DNA of 44,457 nt. Source: Nemertoderma westbladi. Lineage: Eukaryota; Xenacoelomorpha; Nemertodermatida; Nemertodermatidae. A program made the position numbers and the translations under genes. Location of the stretch: contig JAUCBJ010004677.1 in NCBI GenBank assembly GCA_032718475.1, positions 1-44,457 of the forward strand, read 5' to 3'. This document shows, piece after piece, positions 10,803 to 21,219 of this stretch; within the stretch, counting starts at the first letter, position 1; every line of letters starts with the position of its first letter. Below the pieces are notes generated by a model. The model made no database searches. It had not been told where the DNA came from and worked only from the letters and a program-made list of their open reading frames with translations.

Positions 10803-11655
10803 TCAATAGTTTGCCGTGGTTGCCATTGTGATTTTTTTTTTCGATACTGATTGGTTAGGTAACAACTGTCGTTCTTCAGGGGTTAATGAAGGTCGGTCGA
10901 CGATTTGGCAGAGTGCAGCCACCACAGAATCTTCGAGTTTATCAAACCAGTCGACAGCACCTGGAATTACGCGTGCAAGAAACCGCCACCTGCATGATAA
11001 ATCCAGCGCTAATCCCGCATACGAACAGTGCGGGTCTATCATGGTGATATCGGCGATTCGATCCACCTCTTCCACAAACTCATCCACCTTGGACCGGATA
11101 TAGTCCTCACAAAACTCCCTTGATGGATGTTTCTCTAACAAAACATCGCGAACTACCTTCTTTGCCCCATCCTTATCTAAAAATGAATCATCCAACTTCA
11201 AGGGGCGTCCCCGACTAAAATCACATACGCATCTAGTTGCGGCAGACATTTCCAGTTAGCATATGTCTAACATATGCGTTTCTCATGACCTCTGCTTGGG
11301 TTTCCTGCTGATGTGGAGCCCTTGGGAGGTGTCTTTGGATTACATTTGCTTCTACCAATAAGTCGTTGAAACGCGCATTCTTCCAATCATCAATCGTTCT
11401 AGAACCTTCCGATGTGCGGCAATTGTAGACATGTGGCTGGGTTTCTGAAGAAGTAATGCTGGTAGACATATCAGTGCTGTCATTACGACCTCTTGCAATG
11501 AAGAACCGCCAATGAATATCCATAATAATGAATATTGATACAATATATAGCCTTATACGATATATAGGCCTACTATATAGATAACTAAATACTGAAACAC
11601 TTGTTAAGCTTAATACTAACAGTACCGGTACGGTAATGTTATCTGAATGCTCCAC
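10803..11655 (-). pseudogene. retroelement-like coding relic (two overlapping minus-strand frames)
   Basis: The minus-strand frames 11655-11233 and 11249-10803 overlap by 17 bp and could be one frameshifted protein. The second contains FCEDYIRSKVDEFVEEVDRI, then DPHCSYAGLALDLSCRWRFL and an acidic LTPEERQLLPNQ end. This resembles a C-terminal region seen after the palm in a group of repeated invertebrate reverse-transcriptase-like proteins (SKVxxWxxxxxxLxxIAxxQPHAAYAA..L..RWxFLxRT). The match is from memory of the pattern and weak. No catalytic motif is present. The first frame has a hydrophobic N-terminal stretch probably not coding. It could instead be an unrelated gene fragment. Confidence 0.4.
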
Positions 11656-12390
11656 AGATGTGGAATCAGAGATTTCAAACCTAAAGGCAGAACTATATCA
11701 AAGGGGCCTACCAACAGCAGGAAGTTAAGCGACACTACTGCTGCGCCTGAATTGAAACTCGCGATCTGGAACCCAGAACACACTTAATGATACGTTTATT
11801 GATACCGGTATGGTGACGGTCAAACCCACGGCGACTGATCCGGATGTTTCATTTCAGGTTCAGCAACTGGAATTAACAGATGGATTCGTTTTGCCTACTA
11901 ATACCAGCCCCTATCAGGATGGCATAACCTATCAGAAGGGCGACGATTTTGAGTATTAAACCAATAAAGCATTTTCCTGCAGTATTATACTAGAATGCCA
12001 GCAAGCTGGCTGGAAGGAGCACGGGGGAAACATCCTAGCCAAGACTATCACAAAGAACTGTGTCAGTGTGACGGGATCAGGGGATCCCGACCGGTGTATT
12101 AGATCACGCGTCACCGCGTTGTTGTGAAAGATAATAGTTTGTTGTTGTTATCACTTTGATGTTGTTATAGGTTAAGGCAAATACTGATATAAATATAATA
12201 GCACAGTTGACAGATGACTGATAGCAGTATGCTGACCGGTAATAGTTTGATTATATACAGTAACGGTGACGGTACGAAATGTCACTGGTCTCCACTGAGT
12301 GACTGAGTAAACTGAACTGACTGGTATGATATGCAATATAATATACCTGATTGCCACTCCTACACTACTTTGGCCTCTCTATCTAGCGGA
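11656..12390. other. intergenic stretch before the LTR element
   Basis: No recognised gene. A short open reading on the plus strand (about 11808-11959) ends in DGITYQKGDDFEY and a stop. It may be the tail of another relic, but I cannot assign it. The flank just left of the LTR shows no clear 5-bp match to the right flank. Confidence 0.35.
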
Positions 12391-12653
12391 TGCTTTCCTC
12401 GCCCTTATTGGCTAATAGACTAATTCTCGGCTCTCACCTCTGTGGGAGTGCTTCCCCCCCACTGCTGTTACTTTCCCTCTTGAGGTGGTTTGACCTCTAA
12501 CCTCCCTTTGTGTGGCCTTCGGGGCTGTGTGTTGTCCCCGTTATTGGGTGTGATACGAGATTAGTTGTGATTAATCTCATATCCCCAATATTGCTGAAAA
12601 GGCGCCACTTCCCAACTTTATGGGGTTATGAGGCGGAATTGAATCCGCTCACA
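12391..12653 (-). repeat. 3' LTR of the BEL/Pao-like element
   Basis: It matches the 16672-16941 copy almost base for base (for example GCCCTTATTGGCTAATAGAC and TGGGGTTATGAGGCGGAATT). Differences are mainly the length of a C run and a few substitutions. On the minus strand it runs TGTGAGCGG to AAAGCA, giving canonical TG..CA ends. Confidence 0.9.
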
Positions 12654-12662
12654 CTCCCCCCC
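12654..12662 (-). other. polypurine tract
   Basis: On the minus strand GGGGGGGAG lies immediately before the TG of the 3' LTR, the expected position of the plus-strand priming tract. Confidence 0.75.
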
Positions 12663-12664
12663 AT

Positions 12665-12689
12665 GCTATCTTCCCGGTGAGAAGATAGC
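12665..12689. repeat. hairpin next to the polypurine tract
   Basis: A perfect 9-bp stem, GCTATCTTC and GAAGATAGC, with a 7-base loop, two bases from the polypurine tract. It may form in the element RNA; function unknown. Confidence 0.7.
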
Positions 12690-14379
12690 ATCAACATCTG
12701 AGTGTGCTTCAATTCCGCTGGAACCCAATCTACTATCGGGTGTGGGGTGGAGTTATCTTACTTGGAGTCGGCTTTCCAGGCCACTCCCTCTGGGTATGAT
12801 ATTACTACCCCTTCTTGGTGCAACCGCAACCTATGTTGCACAAAGACATCTGGCGTCTCTGCTTGAGACAATTGTGGATTCTCACACAATTTTAAATCTC
12901 TCTCACTCTCTAAACTCTAACTTCTCACTCTACTCTATCTTACTTCACTCTAACTCCACTCTAACTCCACTCTGCTCTCTCCCCACACCTGAATCACACT
13001 CGTCTGCACTCTCTCTCGCCAACAGCTCCTCTCCATACTCCTCTAAGGACTGCTCTTATACTTCTCTATCACTCCCAAAGGTGCTAAATCTTATGCTACT
13101 ACACTGTGCTATCATTCTGCCTACCTTGCTACTTACTTCTTACTTACTATCTAACTCTCTTACTACTTACATACTTACTACTTACTACTAACTCTCTAAT
13201 TCTACTAACTCTAACTAGCTCTCTAACTCTACTAACTCTAACTAACTCTCTAATTCTATTAACTCTCCTAAGTCTACTAACTCTCTACCTCTACTAACTC
13301 TCTAACTACGTGGCGCTTTCGGTGCCCACAACCCCTCTCTGCTACTACCTCTATCTACGTGGCGCTTTCGGTGCCCACAACCTCTCTACTACTACTTTCT
13401 ACGTGGCGCTTACGGTGCCCACAACCCCCCTACTACTACTTTCTACGTGGCGCTTACGGTGCCCACAACCTCTCTGCTACTACTCGTGGTATGTCTATAT
13501 ACCACACTCCCTATACCCGCCGACTTCTAACCTAACGGTACTATGTACCCCCCTACTCCCGTGGTATGTCTATATACCACACTCCCTATACCCGCCGACT
13601 TCTAACTTCTTACTAACTTTCTTACTACTCTTACTATCTTCTAACTACTTCTAACTTCTACTAACTTTCTGACTTTCTACTTACTATCTAACTTCTACTA
13701 ACTACTACTTCTTACTAACTTCTACTTATTTATTATTTTATTATTTTTAATTATTTTTATTTAAATAATTATTTGTGCGTGGGAAGGGCGTCTCGCCCTC
13801 ATTCCCACCCCCCTCAGTCCAAAATATTGGACAACTAAACTCTAAGGTGCCCCTTCTTCCAGTAGGCACTCTCCCACTGCCCCCCTATACGTCCTCTTAT
13901 TCTTCGCCACACTTTCTTTGCCAATTCCAACCCTCAAGGAATTGGTTCCCCCTCTCCTGCCATCCTAAAATCGGGTCTCTCCGCCGCCTTCTTAACTTCC
14001 TCATTTCCTGGCAGCAAAATGCCACCCTTCATCTGATCGTCTCCTGGCGGTAGAATGAAAAGAAATCGGAAGAATAGATAAAACAGAACGGACAATAGTA
14101 ATCCTATCTCTTTCCATCCTGTCTTCTTACTCGACCTCCCCCTTGTCGGTATGCCTCTCAACCGGACCGGCGTCTATACTGGACACTCCTTTGGACACTC
14201 CTTTGGACACTCCTCTGGACACTCCTCCGGACACTGCTCCGGACTGTTGTCCTCCGGACATCTCGCCGTCCACTCCTCTCCATCCCCATACCGATACCTG
14301 CTGGGAACATCCTTGTTCCATCCCATTGTCTCTAAGTCTTCCGCGTCGAATCCATTCTCCTCCGCCCACTCTCTTGCTG
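12690..14379. repeat. tandem-repeat interior replacing pol
   Basis: On the plus strand the region is dominated by CTCTAACTCTACTAACT repeats (about 12890-13310). Next are four copies of a 45-bp unit containing CGTGGCGCTTTCGGTGCCCA (13308-13480), then two copies of a 75-bp unit starting CGTGGTATGTCTATATACCA (13484 and 13559). More CTAACTTCTACTAACT follows to about 13740. At 14178-14245 is a 12-bp repeat, GGACACTCCTTT. No reverse transcriptase, RNase H or integrase motif can be read on either strand. Confidence 0.75.
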
Positions 14380-14763
14380 TTACTTCTCTACCGTCTCTGG
14401 TTTCTCCTCTATGTCCTTAACGGTGCCTGGTAGCATGCACCCTGATGTCTCCGACACCCTGTGTGGAATCTTGGTTTTAATTGGGCCACTAAGCGTCCAT
14501 CCGAACGGCGTGAGAATCGCCGTCGGATCCCGCTGTCTGTCTTCCCCGAAGATCATCTGTACTTTTTCGTGGGCCGTCGGGCAGTCCATACCCACTATGA
14601 TGGATACCTTCGAGACGTCCACCTCCGGTATTGAAAAATCGATATCGTCCAGGAACCGGTACTGCTCGACCTCGATGTTAGTTGGTCTCCTGGCATTTAT
14701 ATTGATCGATTCTATGATCTGAATGGGGTCTGATGGTCGCCCCACAGTCACATCCCGGTGCAA
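14380..14763 (-). pseudogene. BEL/Pao-type post-protease segment
   Basis: The minus-strand reading contains YRFLDDIDFSIPEVD, then VSIIVGMDCPTAHE and TAILTPFGWTLSGPI. This series (a hydrophobic IGxDxP motif, then TPxGWTxxGP) is typical of the stretch between protease and reverse transcriptase in BEL/Pao pol proteins. It continues the protease frame region with a small overlap (14678-14763) in a different frame, so a frameshift separates them. It stops at 14380 without entering a reverse transcriptase, marking the breakpoint of the pol deletion. Confidence 0.75.
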
Positions 14764-15634
14764 TCGCTGATATCTCGCACCGCCCCGTCCTCATCTCCAG
14801 AACCTCATCCTTACTTGAGATAGTAGTTACCGTCAACCTACTCGGCCTCGTCTGTAACCCTATCTCCTCGGCCACCCAATTCTCCACCAGCGTGAAGGCT
14901 GCTCCGCTGTCGACCAGCATTAATGTTGTGACTGATCGGCTGCCCCTTCCTGTTATCTTCACTGGTACTACCCCGAGTAGTACTTTCCTCTTTCTTCTTA
15001 CTCCTGTCGTGCTTGTAGCCATCTTTTGGCCTCCAGTCTCGTCGTCTCCTATTGCTGTTTCTCTACACTCTCCAGATCTGTGTCCCTCTACCACGCATCG
15101 ATGACATAGTCCATTTGCATCTGTGTAGGCTACATGATCTTGTTTGGGCAACGCTTGCCAGTGCTTATAACTCATGGTCTTATGGGTTCCGTCCCTATGC
15201 AACTGACATTCGAATCCTGGATTGTAGCGTTCCCTGTATAGTCCCTCACATATCGCGCGTAGGTTTATATCTACCTGTTTAACGTTTTGGTTATCTGGAC
15301 TCGGCCTACTGGGTATGTTGGGATTATGTTTATTTGTGTTGTTATTTTCTTTCTTTCCCTGCCACGTTGTGGCCCTACTCCCAGCTAACTGTGGGCTTGT
15401 AGCCCCCTGTGTGGCCGCATGTGGTAGCGACTGTCTTACTCTCGGGAATGGATCTGCCGGATTGTGTTCGGGTTTAGGCCTGTTGTATTCGGTCTTTGGC
15501 GCCTTCCCCAAACTATCCTCACTATAGACTGGGTCTGTAGTCAACTCTGCTTCGTAGTTGAGGAAGTTTGAAATTTCCTCTAGCCCTGGCTCGCACCTTT
15601 CTTCTCCCGAGTGGCGAAGGCGATCTTCCTCCAC
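14678..15634 (-). pseudogene. gag C-terminus plus aspartic protease, BEL/Pao type
   Basis: A 318-residue minus-strand frame. A CCHC zinc knuckle lies at residues 177-190 (C-x2-C-x4-H-x4-C, reading CHRCVVEGHRSGEC), the nucleic-acid binding part of gag. An aspartic protease active site follows at residue 242 (LMLVDSGAAFTLV), where the Asp-Ser-Gly motif and the downstream hydrophobic residues fit retropepsins. The N-terminal 110 residues are a Pro/Asn-rich linker. The start methionine is probably not real: the frame likely continues from the upstream gag piece after a shift. The product would process the gag polyprotein. It may be intact over this stretch but is cut off from the rest of pol. Confidence 0.8.
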
Positions 15635-15686
15635 TTCGCTTCTATGCCCCCCTTGTGGGGCATTCTATGCCCCCCCTCTCTCGCCG

Positions 15687-16625
15687 CTAATCTTCCGTGG
15701 TGGGGCGCCCGTAGCCCCCCCCCCCCCAATCGCCACTTCTTACTTCGCTACCTCTTACTTCGCTTCTACACCCCTCTCTAGTCAACGCACTGTCTCTACT
15801 GCGGCTGGGTCTACTCACCCCCGCCTCTCCCTGTGCAACTGCGTGGCCTGGCAGGCTCCCGTCGGGTTGACTCACCCCCGCTACTCCCTGCCTAACTACG
15901 TGGCCTTGCAGGCTCCCGTCGGGGTCTCTCACCCCCGCTACTCCCTGCGTACTAACTACGTTGCCTTGCAGGCTCCCGTTGGCCGGACCACCTGTGTCTC
16001 CTACATTATTATTAATAGCCCCGTTATCAATATTATTATTTTCTAAATTATTCAAATTATTTGAATTATTCTGTATATTTAAATTTAAATTATTATTCGA
16101 ATTATTTTGAATATTTGAATTAGAATTATTATTTTCTGTATTTAAATTAATATTATTATTTGGATTATTTGTATTTAAATTAGAATTACTGGATAAAATA
16201 TTATTTCCTGCAATAAAAGTTTGATTAGGGTTGTCTACTACGGTACTATTAATATTAATTTCTTCTAACGTATTACTATTACCACCCCCCCCCCCCCCCC
16301 CGCCCGTACGGCTACACCAGTACTGGTTCTGTCGTCCGGTGCCTGTAAGTGGGGTATTAACAAACGTTTCCACTACTTCTGGCTCCTCATAAATACTACC
16401 CGAGCCAGCCTCACTCTCTGATAGTCCCAACTGCGCCAGTTCTAGTCGGCGCTTCTGCTTGGCCTGATACTGCATAAGCGCCCTTAGCCGGGCATGCATA
16501 TCATCCCGCATACGCTTTCCCGCTCTCTCTCTTACTCTATCCTCTCGCAAACTTTGCTCGGCCAACTCTGCCTCTCTCGCAACCCTCTCGGCCCTTCTCG
16601 CCTCACGCTCCTTGCGTTCGCTCAT
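15687..16625 (-). pseudogene. gag N-terminal region of the BEL/Pao-like element
   Basis: The first long minus-strand frame after the 5' LTR starts with MSERKEREARRAERVAREAE, a strongly charged, probably coiled-coil segment. A polyglycine run follows, then a remarkable asparagine-rich stretch (about 16020-16260) made of NNxNLN and NSN words. It ends with about three 19-residue repeats containing GNVVSTQGVAGV and VVRQGVAGV. I cannot see a capsid homology region. Its frame differs from the zinc-knuckle piece by one base, so a shift lies near 15640-15690, where the plus strand has a C run. Placement next to the LTR supports gag. Confidence 0.6.
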
Positions 16626-16671
16626 CTCTCTTTCTTCCTGCTCTTTACGCTCGTTCTCTACCCTCGTAAGG

Positions 16672-16941
16672 GCTTTCCTCGCCCTTATTGGCTAATAGAC
16701 TAATTCTCGGCTCTCACCTCTGTGGGAGTGCTTCCCCCCCCCCCCCCTGCTGCTGTTACTTTCCCTCTCGAGGTGGTTTGACCTCTAACCTCCCTTTGTG
16801 TGGCCTTCGGGGCTGTGTGTTGTCCCCGTTATTGGGTGTGATATGAGATTAGTTGTGATTAATCTTGTATCCCCAATATTTCTGAAAAGGCGCCACTTCC
16901 CAACTTTATGGGGTTATGAGGCGGAATTGAATCAGCTCACA
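16672..16941 (-). repeat. 5' LTR of the BEL/Pao-like element
   Basis: Upstream LTR for the minus-strand element, matching 12391-12653. It has a longer C run (about 16733-16747) and a few substitutions. The expected terminal CA at the interior side reads GC followed by CC, a small departure from the other copy. Confidence 0.9.
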
Positions 16942-17463
16942 GTCAGTCTGCAGTAAATAAACTAAACAATTGTCTAAACTGTAAGGCGTAATCCAAAGTG
17001 AGTAACAACTGGAAAAGGACACAACAGACTGCTTTGTGTAACTAAAATTCATTCTCCTGATCCACCCCCTAACATAGCAGAGTAAACTTATTGTAGATAT
17101 ACCCTTAGGAAGTACTGGGAGAGCAATCAGCTTATGGGGTAATACTGTACATTAGAAACCAACAGCTTATGTGTGAGTAAACATTGCCTTTCCTTATAGC
17201 CTACTAGTAAAACTTTTTACCAACACGTTTTACTATGATTGTGTGTGTATTAAGCCATATTTCATCGTGAACACCAGGTGTTATTTTACCAATTCTTTTA
17301 ATTTCGCGACAAAATAATGTCAAAAAATTAAATATATCGAATACCACACATAGAATCAATCTGAAATTTTGTAACGCGATTGATTATGAACCACCAAAGC
17401 AATGTACTTGCAAAATTTCATCAAAATCGCCAGTCAGTCAGTCACTCAGTGTTATATATCCTG
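16942..17463. other. intergenic AT-rich stretch
   Basis: No gene, RNA or transposon end recognised. It separates the LTR element from the truncated LINE. Confidence 0.5.
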
Positions 17464-19729
17464 AGATTTTTACTACTACTAGTATCGGCATGCTGCATTG
17501 CAGCTGCATTTTTAAGAATGCTGTGCCGGCTTGTCGACAAAATTGCGCCGCCACAACTCCCTATCATCCATGACATTTGCTAGATCATCCGCATCTTCAA
17601 GGCCAGTGTCCTTTAAGATGCGTCTCAAGAAAGTCATGGGCTGTCCACCATGCTTATTCACTCCATGAGGCTGCCAAAGTACAAGATTATGCACTGGCTG
17701 GTCCTCATGGTGAAAGCAATGTCCTGCAAAGCGGAGGCGATTTTGTTCTAGTGTCAAGCTTGGGGGAACCAATGAGACACCTCCAATGTTATATAGTGTC
17801 TGGTTGGAGATGTGTGCATTGTACTTGACACAATGAACCCGGCGTAGCATTCTTGTGAATGTGCCATCCAGAGATTTGGTGTCCTTAGCAGTTAGAGCCC
17901 AGGATGGACTCCCATAGAGGAGTACTGGAACTACTGCTGCTCTAAATAATCGGACCTTAAGTTTCCGATTAATTCTCGGTGACTTCCAAATCCTGGAAAG
18001 CCTATTCAAGGCTGCCCATGCCTTTCCCTTACGTATTCGAAGGTCCTCACCTGACTTCCGGATCCATGATCCCAGGTAACAGAGGTCGTCCACATGCTCA
18101 AGCATACCATCCTTTGAGCTTATGCTCATCCGATCAGAGACTTGCTGAGAACTTTCAAAGTTAACTGTCAAAATTTTGGTCTTTCTGGAGTTAATAAAAA
18201 AACCAACACTCGAAGCAGCATGTTCTAATGAGCTGAGGAGCCGTTGGGCTCCCTCTAGTGATTCTGAGAGTACTCCTAAGACATCAGCAAAGTTTAGATC
18301 AGTTAGGTACTTGGCAGGATTTCCTCGACTTCTGGAGCCAGTAGGTGGAGTTATCATCACCCCATCATCATTATGATGATCTAAGGACATGCGTAGAACA
18401 TAGTCAACTACAATTATAAACAAGAATGGTGCAAGTGTGTCTCCCTGGAGGACGCCCCATAACACTTCAAATGGTTCTGTGTCACCATCAACAGTAGACA
18501 CAAATGTTGTCGAACCATCGTATACTGATCTGATTGCTGCAATAATTTCATCAGGAATCCCATATAATGAAAGTATGCTGAACATACGTGAGCGGGAGAC
18601 TGAATCAAAGGCCTTGAAGAAGTCAACAAAGATAACAGCCAGATGCCTGTCTTTCTTTTTTGATAACTCTTCAATTATCCTTGTAAGTGCCAAAATGGGC
18701 TCCATGGTCTCACGACCTTTACGAAACCCATTCTGATTTCCACGGAGCAGTCTCTCAATGGGATCCCTGATGCGATTTAATAGAATTATATTGTATAGCT
18801 TTGCAGCATTCGAGATCAATGAGATTCCCCGAAAAGAACCAGAGTGTTAGGTTGCCCTTCTTGGGAACTGGCACCAACTTATTTGTTTTCATTTCTTGTG
18901 GGACTCTTGTTGTACGGTACATGTCTACTATGATGGGATAGATGAGCTTTAAACACTCAGGTATTTTAAAGACCTCAGGGGGAACACCATTGGCACGATT
19001 GGTCTTAATGCTCTTTGCAGCAGCCTTCACTTCTGCAAAGGAGATATCGCCAATGGGAATATCTGGGAGTACAGAGTCAGACACTTTTACTTCTATAAAG
19101 TTATCAGGCAATACCCTGTCATTATTGAGGAGCTTTTCAAAGTGGGCCTTCCAACCATTGAGGCGATCGGCTGGTGATTCAGCCTTAACCTTGGTGGTTG
19201 GTTGGCTTTTCCACCCAGTAAGCAAATTGATCGATTTCCATGCCTGGGATGATTGCCTGCTGTCGTCAGCATCATTGATGGCATCAACCTGTTGGTTTAT
19301 TAGCTCCTGTAGATTAACAGAGTACTGCCTGTTCAGGGACCTAGATGCAGCCTTAACTGCATTCTTGGCCGCTGTAGTCTGTTTGAGTCGGGACTCTTTC
19401 TGCGCCTTATATAGGTCATTTCGGCACTTTTGGATTTTGTTGGCAGTCCAGGGGGTCCTTTTCCTGTTTCGAGGGTATACAGGAACTGTTTCTGCAGCTG
19501 CTAACTTAGCTGCTTCTGTGAAGGCAGTATAGCCCTCACAGTGATCTGCCGCCTCAGAGGCAAGAACCTCATACCTGTTGCTCAGCTGTAATGTGAAGCT
19601 GGATCTCACACTTGGCTGTTGCAACAGAGAGGACCAGTCATGCCGCGGCAAGGCAGATTTCGTTGTTCTGCTAGCACGCAGACTAAGTCTTACCTTGGCC
19701 ACAATAAGGCGGTGATCACAGATTTTTAC
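17464..19729 (-). mobile_element. RTE-like LINE, 5'-truncated copy 1, with 10-bp target-site duplication
   Basis: The body is 17474-19719, flanked by AGATTTTTAC at 17464-17473 and 19720-19729. On the minus strand the 3' end has a short (TAG)n tail. At the 5' end similarity to the full-length copy at 28963-32730 stops exactly at GATCAC (19719), before the duplication. 5' truncation plus variable-length TSD is the hallmark of target-primed reverse transcription. The two copies are very similar by eye, so the family was recently active. Confidence 0.95.
17512..19719 (-). pseudogene. LINE reverse transcriptase, truncated and inactivated
   Basis: Compared with copy 2, only the very end of the endonuclease (DHRLIVAKVRLSLR) remains, followed by the linker, palm and C-terminal domain. 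Lesions: a 9-bp deletion near 18988 removes three residues; a 2-bp deletion near 18840 shifts frame; and the catalytic motif reads FADV, not FADD (codon at 18280-18282), so the second metal-binding Asp is lost. FVDFFKAFDSV and LQGDTLAPFLF are retained. The C-terminal part ends ELWRRNFVDKPAQHS. This copy keeps the base that copy 2 has lost near 29607, so the two copies complement each other in showing the ancestral frame. Confidence 0.95.
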
Positions 19730-20314
19730 AGTAAGTATCCCGCTGTCGATCGGGCTCCTCATTACTGCAGAGGGGTAGCCACTGTTATATACCGCCCTGT
19801 GATGTAACGTCAGTAATCATATTTGTCGGTTAAAAAAGTCGATTTAAATGTGCAAAATCTCAACAATGTTTAAAAAATTTCCGCTCGCTACGCTCGTATT
19901 TTCTTCCTTGTTATGTTCATTCACTTATATAATCAATATTCCTATACGAAACTATATTAATTAACATCCACAAATTCCTTTCCAATTCCTATCTTTTCTA
20001 ATCTATTCTAATTCAATTTTATCCAATTACCTTCATTATACCTCCTCCTTCATTTATCTACTTTCATGTGTGTGTACCATAACTTTGCTTTTTTAAACTG
20101 TATCCATTATTGTTCCCTCATGGTGGTATATCCTACTCCTTGACCGAAACTTAATACGCCACTGTTCAATTATCACGAATAACAGTAGGCCTAACTGACA
20201 ATAAAATATATCGCGAAATAAGAAATAACGATAAATAAGATAAAAATTGGACTAAGATATATAAATGTTTTGGGTAACTTAATATTATTGTGGTCTCTAC
20301 GCGACACCGCACTA
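19730..20314. other. intergenic stretch
   Basis: No coding or RNA gene seen. It contains CCGCTCGCTACGCTCG near 19887 and AT-rich, weakly pyrimidine-rich sequence to the edge of the foldback element. Confidence 0.4.
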
Positions 20315-21217
20315 CACCATGTCCAAGAATATAGTGTCGTAATTCAGTGACACGCCCCCCCCCCCACCCCCCCCCTAATTTTTCTACAAATCGTAATGAG
20401 ATTGCATGAAATTTGAAACAGAGGTAGTTTTACCTCCCGACCACTGACTGGGTGAGCCAGAATTTTTATTTTTCCTTTTAATCTTTAGCTACAAGCGTTT
20501 AAAAAAAGTGTCTCAAGCGATATTACACCAGTTACACCGCAGTTATTCTTCTTATACCTTCTAGCTGTTGTGTGGTACCAATGGAAAGCTGGCCATGCAA
20601 GGATTCCAAATATGTAACACAATTTGAATTTTGTTGAAAAATAGCTGAGATATGAGCGTTCAAATCTTGCATGGTTTTGCACCGGCGCGAGGTTATTTTA
20701 TTCTATTTAATTAATATACCATATTTTGGAACACTTTTTAAATGTATGAATTACATACGTAATAGTATGATTAAAGATGTAATGCATTGTTGACCAGCTA
20801 CGTATTTGGATAAACCTAATATTACAGATTATGATGCATTTATTAAATAGAATATAATAGCTTTAATTTAATATAATAACATTTGAACGCTCATATCCTG
20901 ATATCTCAGCTATTTTTCAACGAAATTCAAATTGTGTTACATTTTTGGAATCATTGCAGGGCCAGCTTTCCATAGGTACCAACAAACAGCTATAAGGTAG
21001 AAGAATTACTGCGGTGTAACTGGCGCTATATCGCTGGAGACACTTTTTTTAAACGCTTGTAGCTAAAGATGGCTCACCCAGTCAGTGGTCGGGAGGTGAA
21101 ACTATCTCTGTTTCAAATTTCATGCAATTTCATTAAGATTTGTAGAACAATTGGGGGGGGGGGGGGGGGGGGGGGGGGGTGTCACTGAATTACGACACTA
21201 TATTCTGGGACATGGTG
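20315..21217. mobile_element. 903-bp foldback MITE with TA duplication
   Basis: The arms are inverse copies for about 350 bp each (about 20315-20665 and 20885-21217). The termini are CACCATGTCC..GGACATGGTG with TA on both sides (20313-20314 and 21218-21219), which fits a Tc1/mariner-type TSD. Inside the ends are a long C run (about 20347-20372) and the matching G run (about 21151-21179), each next to GTGTCGTAATTCAGTGAC. The central loop is AT-rich. No transposase is encoded, so it would depend on an enzyme in trans. Confidence 0.85.
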
Positions 21218-21219
21218 TA

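Larger units (their letters stand above)
12391..16941 (-). mobile_element. BEL/Pao-like LTR retrotransposon lacking reverse transcriptase
   Basis: Two direct repeats of 263 and 270 bp (12391-12653 and 16672-16941) are nearly identical and bound a 4-kb interior. On the minus strand the LTR starts TGTGAGC, the upstream LTR is at the right, and a polypurine tract precedes the downstream LTR. The interior encodes gag-like and aspartic-protease reading frames of BEL/Pao type. Between the protease and the 3' LTR are 1.7 kb of tandem, pyrimidine-rich repeats instead of reverse transcriptase, RNase H and integrase. It is therefore a non-autonomous or deleted derivative that would need enzymes in trans. 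No clear TSD was found. Confidence 0.85.

Noticed and set aside
13106-13297. Leucine-rich plus-strand reading resembling a membrane protein
   Set aside because: It is the translation of CTCTAACTCTACTAACT repeats, not a gene.
14143-14433. Plus-strand open readings through the LTR element
   Set aside because: They are shadows of the minus-strand gag/protease and of repeat DNA; no domain was recognised.
18942-19532. Long plus-strand open readings across both LINE copies
   Set aside because: They are antisense shadows of the LINE reverse transcriptase, shared by both copies because the copies are nearly identical.
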